From Vigna angularis (Eukaryota > Streptophyta > Magnoliopsida > Fabales > Fabaceae): DNA of 64,000 bases. Under the pieces are notes generated by a model. That model saw only the letters and a program-made list of their open reading frames with translations, did no database searches and was not told the origin of the DNA. Below are positions 36,401-45,453 of the stretch, one piece after another. How positions within the stretch are numbered: position 1 is the first letter of the stretch; every line of letters begins with the position of its first letter. Both the position numbers and the translations under genes were made by a program. The stretch lies in the NCBI RefSeq assembly GCF_016808095.1, contig NC_068970.1:22550501-22614500 (forward strand), given 5' to 3'.

Positions 36401-38736
36401 CCTCCAATATTATCTTTATATGCTTATCTGGACATGTGTGAGAAGGGTGGTAGGTCCCACCACACTTAAAACATAATCCTTTTTGCCTTCTATCACTTAG
36501 CTCCTGATAGGATAAATGTCTTATGCCCTTATCTCGTGGCCCATGTCTCCCTTTGTCTACCATCTCATTCTTTAGGCCTGGCCCATTACATGTACCCCCT
36601 CTAAGGTTGCTCTTAACATCCCTTTTGAAATTTCAGTCCACACCTAAATTACTTTTCCCACCATACAAATGAGCCTTTCCTTGGGCATGGCTACAAGACC
36701 CAAAATGCGAGTCTTGACGGCCCAACCCACCATAGCTCCTGCTTCACGAAGAGATAGGTAATACAAAAGGAGTGAGGCTCCAATTGCCCAGAAGAGATAG
36801 GTAATACAAAAGGAGTGAGGCTCCAATTGCCCAGAGCCGAGCTCCTATACAGAGAAATCAAGATGATTCTCTATACCCAAAACATTCTCCTCCTCCCCCC
36901 TCTCTCTCTCTAAACATCCTATATAACAGAATTTCTCTTTCTCTCACCATAACAACCCCTAACAGCCTTGTGGGATTTGATCCTACTACCCCTGCCAGCT
37001 CAACATCCTTGCATCATGCCTTTGATCCTTCTTCTCATGTACACTTTTCACTTGCTAGGATCAGTATTCTCCCAATAAGAATGGGCCAATGGTTCTTTGG
37101 GCTTCATCTCCATACGGGCCTCATCACTTAACCATATGGTTGTTGCACTTCTAACAAAATATGCATTCAACACTGCCTCTTGAAGGTGATTTTTCCCTTT
37201 GACTTAATAATAACCTGATTTGGTGTGGAGGATGACATAGTTAATGTTTCGGTGTCATCAATTGGACTGGTTTGGTGATCAGTTGTGCTTGGTCTGGCAT
37301 AATTTGTTAAAATACAACATCCATGCATGTCCTTGTCTAATTTATTTTCCCATAATTTTTTTCTTGTTTGATTTTCTATTAACCTGCTAAGCTTCAGCAG
37401 GGAATCTGGTCAAACCGGCGGAGGCACGGGTATGCAAGTCCTCCCTCTATTCTATTGGTTTTTGTTGATATAAACTATTTACAGCTATGGTATTGCATTG
37501 TCTATTAAAATTGCTGAATCATCTCTGAAGATGATCCTTCGTGCTTTAGTTATGAATTATAATGTAATGAAGTGGTTAAACAATCCAACAAGGTAATTGA
37601 GGTGGTAAATAGGTTAGCAGGGTCTTTTTTTTTTTCTGTTCTTAAAATAATAATGTGAATTTGGTCTTCGGTTGTAGTTTAATAATGACCACCTTTGCTC
37701 AGATTTTTAGGTGGTTCATAAATCACAAAATTTAGGTTTGGGTGGCCGAGGTTACTGCTTAAAATCCTTTGATAACAAGATTTACCTTTCTGTAAAGTCC
37801 TATGACCCTTTGGTTCATGAGCTACCATTAGACTGACCAGATGCATTAACCTCTTTTGGCGTGATTGTATCCCTAGTAAGAAAAAGGGGGGGAGTCAAAT
37901 TAGGTGGTGGCTGTTTTGGATTATGCAACTGCCATTTGATTACAAATATACAATCTACTATTTAATTGAAATTTCTATGGAATGATTTTATTGGTAGGAC
38001 CAATGAACAACTTGGGATTGGAGATGTTATCGAGTATGTTTGGTGGACTTGGAGCAGGTAGCCTAGCTGTTCCAAATAGATCAACTGGTAAGCATTGTTG
38101 TCTTATATTTTCTCTAAATAACTGTGTTTGGTTAACATATTTTGGAGAATTTCTCTCTTTTTTTTCTGTTTTGTTCAGCATCCTGAGAGCTTCTGAAAAA
38201 AAAAATTCCAGAGAAAACTAGTCCCAAACTTGGGCTAGATTATATTGATTTGTAGCTCCCTATACTATTTGAGGATTTTTAGTTAGGCCCCTGAGTTCAT
38301 AACTGGGTCCCTTATTTTAATGAAGTTCCGATTTCCAATTAAGTTCCTGCCACTGGAGGAGCAATTTGAAGTTCTACAGTAAGCTGAACAGAAGGATTCT
38401 ATTAGATATTTATGATATGGAGTCTCAAATATTGTTATTTAGTCCAATTTAACATTAAGGATCCAATTTGAAATTTTTTAAACAGTACTGCTTTATAAAC
38501 ATTCAAAATATAAGGTTTACTAAAAATGCCCCAAAATTATTACCTATATTTTATACTACTCAGCCTTTAACTTTGTTGTCTTGTCAGAGCCACCAGAGCA
38601 ATTGTATGCCTCCCAACTTTCACAGCTTCAAGAGATGGGATTCTTTGACACACAAGAGAACATAAGAGCTCTTGTTGCTACTTCGGGTAATGTTCATGCA
38701 GCAGTTGAACGACTATTGGGGAACAATGGTCAGTAA
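27462..38736 (+). CDS. DSK2: ubiquilin / DSK2 ubiquitin receptor, 8 exons, 535 aa
   Basis: A shuttle protein that brings ubiquitinated cargo to the proteasome and to autophagy. Exons: 27462-27684, 30496-31239, 31860-32080, 32159-32269, 32644-32684, 37401-37429, 37998-38087 and 38588-38736. All are GT-AG and in frame, giving 535 aa. A ubiquitin-like domain spans about residues 15-88 ([19 protein letters not shown] is its signature). STI1-type Met/Asn/Pro-rich repeats follow at about 160-260 ([20 protein letters not shown]) and 355-440 ([15 protein letters not shown]). A Gly/Asn/Thr-rich linker lies between. A UBA domain covers about 492-532 ([19 protein letters not shown]). Exon 6 is 29 nt. 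Intron 5 is 4.7 kb because a gypsy element sits inside it. A longer ORF across the exon 2 donor ends soon after in intron sequence and is not the main product. Confidence 0.94.
27685..30495 (+). other. intron 1 of the ubiquilin gene, 2.8 kb
   Basis: The donor GTATTTCC follows codon 74 and the acceptor TATAG precedes exon 2. No gene inside. It holds a TATCCATCTCTGTATCTG-type tandem near 29395-29460 and a diverged repeat near 29560-29770 that recurs in intron 2. Confidence 0.85.
29560..29770 (+). repeat. dispersed repeat, copy in ubiquilin intron 1
   Basis: Shares TAATGTCTAAGAA, TTAATTTGGATTT and ATATATTTATTATG, in order and orientation, with intron 2 (about 31618-31800). Both are followed by ATATCAT and ATATGATA/GTATC-type sequence. 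Either the same element inserted twice or a segment was duplicated within the gene. Confidence 0.6.
31618..31800 (+). repeat. dispersed repeat, copy in ubiquilin intron 2
   Basis: Diverged match, in the same orientation, to about 29560-29770 in intron 1. The clearest segment is TTAATTTGGATTTACAGAAT against TTAATTTGGATTTGCACAAT. It has no coding potential. Confidence 0.6.
33112..33375 (-). repeat. 3' LTR of the intron 5 gypsy element
   Basis: Starts TCAAGATGG and continues through CCAAAACATTCTCCTCCT, TCTCACCATAACAACCCCTA and CCCAATAAGAATGGGCC to GGCCTCAT. It matches 36858-37126 at most positions. Confidence 0.85.
33380..36600 (-). pseudogene. gag-pol remains of the intron 5 gypsy element
   Basis: Minus-strand order is consistent with Ty3/gypsy. 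The gag knuckle [14 protein letters not shown] (CX2CX4HX4C) is near 36432-36473. Reverse transcriptase follows in pieces: [15 protein letters not shown] near 35700, [14 protein letters not shown] near 35480, and the catalytic FDDILIYS near 35280. An RNase H region lies near 34650-35000. The integrase H2C2 zinc domain ([11 protein letters not shown] ... CDTCQRQK) is near 34310-34440. The pol end has [13 protein letters not shown] near 33650. After that a VEWKG...EATWEDE chromodomain-like stretch near 33430-33490 is split by a one-base shift. At least five frame breaks make it non-coding. Confidence 0.85.
36748..36833. repeat. 43-bp perfect tandem duplication in the gypsy leader
   Basis: GAAGAGATAGGTAATACA...AATTGCCCA is present twice head to tail with no mismatch (36748-36790 and 36791-36833), just inside the 5' LTR. 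Identity suggests a duplication younger than the LTR divergence. Confidence 0.92.
36858..37126 (-). repeat. 5' LTR of the intron 5 gypsy element
   Basis: Partner of 33112-33375 in the same orientation. Scattered mismatches between the two show that the insertion is not recent. Confidence 0.85.
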
Positions 38737-41548
38737 CAATAATGTTTGCAAGTTTTCTTCTGTCTTTTCCGAGATAAATTTTCAAGCGCCTTGTTGGGTA
38801 TTCAAATAAAATCAGAAGTCTGTCCAAATTATAGTGGTCAGAGCTGAAACGGTGTAGGTTTATACATTGGACTGCCATTGTTCCTTCCAATGGTCCAATT
38901 CCCTTCTTGTACATACTTATATATTGAAACTAGTTTTAGACGCAGCTGGAGATCTTAAATATTTCAAATTAATTGATATTTATACTTGGTTGTTAATGCT
39001 TAATAACTCCATAACTACTGATTTGACAAGTGAGGAAAGGGATACACGAGGCTATCCGTTAAAACTACCAAATGATAAAATCTGATGGGAACTCCGATTG
39101 ATTTGTTTCTACTTTGGCCATGTTAGTTTGAACCAAGCAGTTGAAAATCTCTCATAAATTTGTCTAGGTTAGCGTAATGTTATAATATTTCTAACTTTAT
39201 TCTCCATTCACTCAACAAAAAGGCTACATCTACCTTTATCACTGTGAGTGCAAATGTTTCATGATCTTTCGAGGCAAGTTTCGACCTAAATATTCTGAGA
39301 ATGAGGGAACAATGCTGATGGGACCTTTTTCTTTCAAAGAAAGTTGCTTATTCGTATTAATTATACATGACTGTTACTTCCGGCACCCTGTCACTTCCGG
39401 CAATTATTTTCCGGAACACAATAAACAATTTTGGATTTTTTTCTGAAAAGCAATTTTCCCCTTCTATTATGGAAAACATTTTGACGGGGTATAGGAAGCA
39501 ATAACCTAATTACATTGTGCAGAGATAGATAGAGATTGGGCTTCTGAGACGGTGAAGTTTTGTAAATTTTCTGTTAATGCGTATATACTATCTTTCAGGG
39601 TAAGTCTAAACTTGACCAGTAACAAATCAAAGAAAACGAGAGATACTGGTACTGAGAGCTCTAATTCACTGTACTCGAGTTTCACTGATAAGTTGATAAC
39701 ATACGGAATTACGGATATGCTCGGTCGTAAGACAGGAAAATAAAAAAGAAAGAAAATGTTAGAAAGAAAATGATAAAAGGAGAGATGAAATAAAGGGGAA
39801 AATGTATTTACTGGTTTAATAATAAAGTACTCTGATAATAAATGAAAATTGACATTTCTTAGAATAATAAATAAATAAATTGTAAACTTAGAAAGTTATA
39901 TACAATGTTTTCTGAAGGAAATAATTTTTCAAGTTAGGATATTCTGTCCCATATTTGATATAATAATTTACATAATATCTTTTATTATGAAATTATTTTT
40001 TTAAATTATTGGAATTATTAAGATAATATCATTTTGAAACTCTATCTTAGTGACATATGAGGGAGGGTTAACTTTAGTAAATTTTGGTTTTCGTTATATT
40101 TGTTATTCTTAATTAGAAATGAGATAAGAATAATTCTAGAAAATATTAATTTCTTTATATTTTTCATTTTATTTCGTTTCGTATTTGCGTTTTGAAAACA
40201 AAATATGTAAGAGCCAGTTAAAAAATGATATGTTTCCGAAAATGTTTTGTTTTTCAACTTTTGTTCTATTAGTCATTTTTTCTTCAAATAAATAGATTTT
40301 GAATATTTATTTTTATTATTGTTTCAAAAATAAATTATCTGGACCTACTTGGATAAATACAATTATATATAATTAATAATTTATTAAATTTTAGTATTGG
40401 AAGTTGGCTTTAGGATAGGTGTGTAAAATGTGGAGTACTTACTACATGAGTTACATATATTTAGGAGGTATGGGCTCTTTTTTTGGTTTTATACTTTTTT
40501 TAAGCGTTTTTACTAATGTATCCTACTTGAACGAGTCTAGATTGTTAAAACTGTCATATTATTGATGTTTGAATCGGTGATTGGTATATATAAGTTAAGT
40601 GACTGTTTTAAATATGTTTATAACTTCTGAACTTTATGAAATTTTAATATATTTTAGTATCAAATTTTAAAAATAAATTAATATAATTTTGTAATTTAAT
40701 TATATTAATTCTTTTGACATATTAAATGTTTCTTAGTTGGTATTAAGGTGGAAAAATGTTAAACAGTGTAAATAATTTAGTTATTAACATTAACATATAA
40801 AAGAAATTTAAGTTTGAAAATCAGAATACATAAAAAATTTTGTAGGCACGAATTTTAATCTTATATTTAAAGCTAAAAACATATTTAACTTTTATTAAAA
40901 TAAGGTTATCTGACATTATTTTGGGAATAGAATAAATTATCTCTTAGAATCAGTTTTAGTAAAGTTTAGAGTATAAAGGAATTTTTATTTGTTTGGTATA
41001 AATCACCTCAAAATTGCCTTACATTTGCTTAAGGAATTTCTAATAATAAGGAGTCCAAGAAGAATGAAAAGATTATTAAATGCAATTTTTGGATATATGT
41101 ATACTAATGAACATGAAGAATTAGGAATGTCTGACAATTGTGCTGATTAGATTATCAAGATCTAACAAATGATAATGGCTCGTGGTTGGGTTGTTCATGC
41201 TTTCTTTTCTTTATTGGAATTACTTCTCTCTAAGATTTGGGAAGGTGACATGAAACAGAGTTCTTAGTATCATGGTAGTGATGTTTTCAACTTCTAGTTG
41301 AGTGTCTTTTGGTGGGTGATTGACCAAGAAATAAAGTTGGTTTAAAGAGTGATTTCACAAAAAAGACATAGTCATGGTGATGATAGTGTTGTTGATTGGA
41401 TTTGAACATAAAAATGTTAATGAACATAAAATGTTAATGAAAAAGTTAAAAAAAATATTAAGTAAAGATAGATAATTGAAGAAATATATTCTAAGGTAAG
41501 TTATTTTATTAATCATTATTATGTAGGGGAATTTTATATAGAAAAAGT
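38737..41548. other. intergenic DNA 3' of the ubiquilin gene
   Basis: The first few hundred bases are presumably the ubiquilin 3' UTR. The rest is AT-rich, and the short ORFs at 38678-40257 carry no domain. No gene is supported. Confidence 0.45.
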
Positions 41549-42380
41549 GATCCAGTTGACAACGTGGAGTGATTTGTGCAACGTGACTGTTTACCTTCAT
41601 AACGTGGCAGTTGACGTGACAGTGGCAGTGATTAAAAAATTCTGAGTTAGGGTTTGGGTATTGGAAATCGTGATTTGGGGTGGGAGGACGAACTTGAGCA
41701 GCGCCGTTTTTGCGAGTTGTTCTTGGTTTTCCTGTAGGTGATTCGAACTCGCGGTGTAGATTGGAGAAGCTTAATGAACGAATTGGGGTTTTGCAGGTAT
41801 TGCGATTTTGATTTGTGGCTTTCAAATGGAGAACCGAATTGGGTTCTGAACTCGCGTCTGGGTGGTTTCAATTTGCATTTCGCGTGGTTCTTGCGGTTTG
41901 GGATTGACACTGTGCGATTTTAGGGTTCGTGTGCTGGATTGGACGAAAGTAATGAGGTGGATGATGGTGGTTCTGAGGAGAAGCAGTGGTGGCTGGGTCG
42001 CGTTGGATCTGTGCATAGAGGGTTTCTACGATTAGGTATTCGCGACCCTGGGTTCTTTCGCGTGGTGCGATTTGCTGTGTTTGGTGGTTCTTCCATGACA
42101 CGAAGGAGCTCGCAAAAACGACGCTGCTCAAGGGGTTGATGGTGGTGGCACGATTTCAAATACCCAAACCCTAACTCAGAATTTTTTAATCACTGCCACT
42201 GCCACGTCAACTGCCACGTTATGAAGGTAAACAACCATGTTGCACAGATCACTCCACGCTGTCAGCTGGATCGTTAAATATTTAACGCCGTGACCAAAAA
42301 GGATTTAATTGGACACTTTTTTCACAACTTGGGACCACATTGAACTTTTTAAAAAAGGTAGGACGAACTTGAACATTTCC
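41549..42380. mobile_element. Mutator-like fold-back element with long terminal inverted repeats
   Basis: About 41549-41675 is an inverted copy of about 42145-42272. GATCCAGTTGAC on the left faces GTCAGCTGGATC on the right, and both arms contain AACGTGGCAGTTGACGTG and TCTGAGTTAGGGTTTGGGTA. Similarity continues inward to CTTGAGCAGCG/CGTTTTTGCGAG (about 41693-41720 and 42104-42131). The right arm seems to run on to about 42380 (GGACGAACTTGAACATTTCCC), with no counterpart on the left, so the left end may be truncated. The central 350 bp is GC-richer than its surroundings and open on both strands in places. Terminal repeats this long without a transposase fit a non-autonomous Mutator-like element. 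The 9-11 bp target duplication could not be shown. Confidence 0.7.
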
Positions 42381-42463
42381 CTTATAAAGAGGGACAAAAA
42401 GAGGTATTAAGCCTAAAATCTTTTGTAGTTTTCACTAGATGTTAATATAATCTATCTTATAAG

Positions 42464-44700
42464 TGTAACATCACAAAAATATAACAATAAACTATATATA
42501 AAGGAGTTATCATATAATAATACAATAGGATAGTTATTAGAAATAAAGTTTGTAACCCTACAGTTATCACAAAATAACCCATAAAATTTAAAACTTTACA
42601 AAGTTCTTATACTACTACAAAACTATGTACATAACCGAACGATTATTACAAAGCTAGAGTTATAACCGAACGGTTAATACAAAACTACCATTAGATGTAT
42701 AATGAATGGTCCTAATCTAAGCAGCAGGGTCCTCGACATCCAATGCCTGCTCCAGCGAACACTCTTCCCACTCTGCTCACACCCACACGGTGATCATTGC
42801 AAAATAAAGAATACCGAACGGAAGACATAACAAAATAGACAACAAATCATGCAAACAGAACAAATACATAAACATATATCAACTAAACACTTAAACTCAT
42901 GCAAATGACTGAACACATTATTTCAGACAAAGACCGACCACTTGACTTAACTATCCGGATCGTATGAATATGTAGCTTGAGGCTGTTCATGCACTCGGGT
43001 GGTGTAGTAACTGGAAACCCATCAGTTGCCACCCGATGTTAGTCCGTTATAACTAACCCAAGAACCTATGGGCTAGGACCTCCTGCCATTCTCACACAAT
43101 GCATTACCCATCTCTACTTGAGAATTGGTAACCATTCGAATTTCAGGATGAACTTCGTGGATTTCGCTGTCCATACTCATACTTTACCACTTTGATAACC
43201 AACACCGAGACATCCCTCCTTGGAATTCTCTTTCATACCAATAGAAACATCATACCTTATTTGAACATCAATATAATTTCTAATACATAGTAGATCAATG
43301 CAGCTATAACAAGCAATCAGAACCAAACAGTGAAATCAACATTTAAAGACTAAATAACTTTTCGTAGAAGAAGATCGAATGACAACAACACAACCCCAGA
43401 GTACAACCGAACGAAAACTCACTAATTATGACAAAACCGAACATCATTAAAAGACTGTGTACCAGTACAAGGCCGAGCGCTATGACATAAGACGAACATC
43501 TACAACTTAGTTCGAACACTTAAGATTGATACTGAATACCATTGATAAAACCTAGCACTACTGAGAGACCGAGTGTTACAACAATATGACCAAACTATAT
43601 ACAAGAACTACTATCCAATCATAACCGAATATTCATGAACATGTAAAGCCCATGAGAAGCCGAACACCTATAACTTAGACCGAACCCAATTAAGCCGAAT
43701 ATAAGTACAAGGTCGAGCACTAGTATAAGAACGAGTGCTAACAAGAGACCAAACACTAGTGTGAGCACGAACGCGATAGATAAACCGTATACTAGTACGA
43801 AAACGAACGTTATGACAAGATCAAATACTGTTAAAATCGAGCGTCAATACTAAATCGAGCAACACTAAGACAGAACACTACTACGAAACTGAATACCACT
43901 AAGACCGATTACCTTACCTGACCGAGCGTTCAACAACGAGCGCTCGACTTTCTGCATAATTCTGCAGAACTTCTGCAGAATGAAATACACACTAGAATTT
44001 CCCAAAACTGAATATTTTTCCCAACTCAGAATTCACCCCAAGATCGGTATAGTCTACAACTTAACAATCATAACATTTAACATGTCAAACAACAATGTCG
44101 ATCACCCAAACATTCAATTTCACTCACATACAAAACCATCAAATAACGTTTTCATACATCACCAACCAAACAATTAAATTAATTAGCTTTCCTTACTTCT
44201 TAACCAAACCGAAAGGCTTCTATCCTTCCAGAAATTTGATCACTTCTAGAAAATCCTAAGGACACCTATAACTCACTGATTGGTGAGAAGAGACCCACCA
44301 AAGTACCAAAAAAGAAGTTAGAAAGAGAAAGAAAAGGCTGATAAACACATGCAAACAACAAAGTTTACTTGCATGTGTCAGAAATTCCAGAAATTCACAA
44401 GAATTAAAGGAATGAAACTTACAAGCTCTAAACAAGAGTCTGATCGGTAGAAATGGAAGCTCTTGACACCACAATTCCAGAGGCATAGTGTGATTGTAGA
44501 ATAGATGAAATGAGATGAAAGAAATCTAGAGAGAAGGAGGAGAAAAGATGGATTCAGAAAGTTAGAGTGAGATGGTGCATGCAGAAAGTGAAACGTGAAA
44601 TTTGAAAATTTCATATATATATCACTGCCAAAACCAATCGGTCCAATCAACTGCATACACTTGTCCTTCTCCACTTTCTCTGAATTTCTCAGTCCTTACA
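42464..44700 (-). mobile_element. solo LTR, copy D, 2.24 kb
   Basis: It begins TGTAACATCAC and ends CCTTACA between perfect 5-bp direct repeats ATAAG (42459-42463 and 44701-44705). It closely parallels copy A over most of its length: GCTCACACCCACACGG near 42776, CATCAGTTGCCACCCGA near 43020, ACCGAACG-type motifs to about 43900, and a right part with GAAATTCCAGAAATTC. Its central zone contains GAGCGCTC and CTGCATAATTCTGCAG motifs. No coding sequence. Confidence 0.9.
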
Positions 44701-45453
44701 ATAAGACTTGATATGAGTTCATATGAGTTTGGGCAAAAAAATGTCTACATGATAAAAAACATTTTATTAAAAGAACTCATAAAGTTAAATGTTTATAAAA
44801 CTCAATTGGTTAGAACCAGTTTATGGATTTTTTTCTAATTTATTAACTATTTTATTTTTATTAAAATATTCTAAATAATTTTAAAAAAATTTCTAATTAA
44901 GTTAGCATATTGGTTTAAGTAATGCTGTAATTTAATCATGTGCACTAGTTATGCCTAAATAAAATTATGCAATTGCATTAATATCTAATTTTTTTATTTT
45001 TTTTATTTTATAAAATTGTATGTATTTTTATTCAATTTTGATATACAAAAATATTTGTTATATTAACAATGTTTTATAAAAGTAATAACTTATTTTATTT
45101 TTTATAAAGGATTCTTTTGAGAATTTTTTTAAAACTGAAACACACTTATAATATTTTAGATGTCAAAAGAAAAAAGTTAAAAATTTATTTATATATAATA
45201 TTTTTTAAATAATTTATCAAAATAATTTCATAAAAACTTTCAAAAACATAAAAAAATTATTTTTACAATTGTATTCAAATATAAATAATTTCTGAAGTTA
45301 TAAAAAATGACTTACTTTGAATTTTCTTTTCTTTCAAAATTACCTTTTTTTTAAGCTTAAACAAACTTAACTTATATTATATTTTTACTTTTTCAAAATA
45401 ATGAAATTATATATCTATGATATGATTATAATTAAAAAAATATTTTGGTTAAC
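44701..45453. other. AT-rich spacer between two solo LTRs
   Basis: No gene or further repeat seen. The ends carry the target-site copies of LTR D (ATAAG, 44701-44705) and LTR E (TTAAC, 45449-45453). Confidence 0.5.

Larger units (their letters stand above)
33105..37131 (-). mobile_element. decayed Ty3/gypsy retrotransposon in ubiquilin intron 5
   Basis: About 4 kb on the strand opposite to the host gene, with two direct repeats of about 265 bp as LTRs (about 33112-33375 and 36858-37126). Between them, reading on the minus strand, come a gag zinc knuckle, a protease-like region, reverse transcriptase, RNase H, integrase and a chromodomain-like end, all split by stops and frameshifts. CCATAT occurs just outside both ends (33099-33104 and 37132-37137) and may be the target duplication, but the LTR termini are not clean TG...CA, so this is tentative. 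Splicing of the host gene appears intact, since exons 5 and 6 join in frame across it. Confidence 0.85.

Noticed and set aside
36644..36826. Small minus-strand ORF near the gypsy 5' LTR as a gene
   Set aside because: It spans the 43-bp duplication in the element's leader and has no domain.
37741..37770. tRNA-like phrase GGTGGCCGAGGTTACTGC
   Set aside because: The flanking bases do not form an acceptor stem or a T-loop.
41355..42159. Several ORFs in the fold-back element as host genes
   Set aside because: They overlap the inverted arms on both strands and have no recognised domain. They are better explained as transposon sequence.
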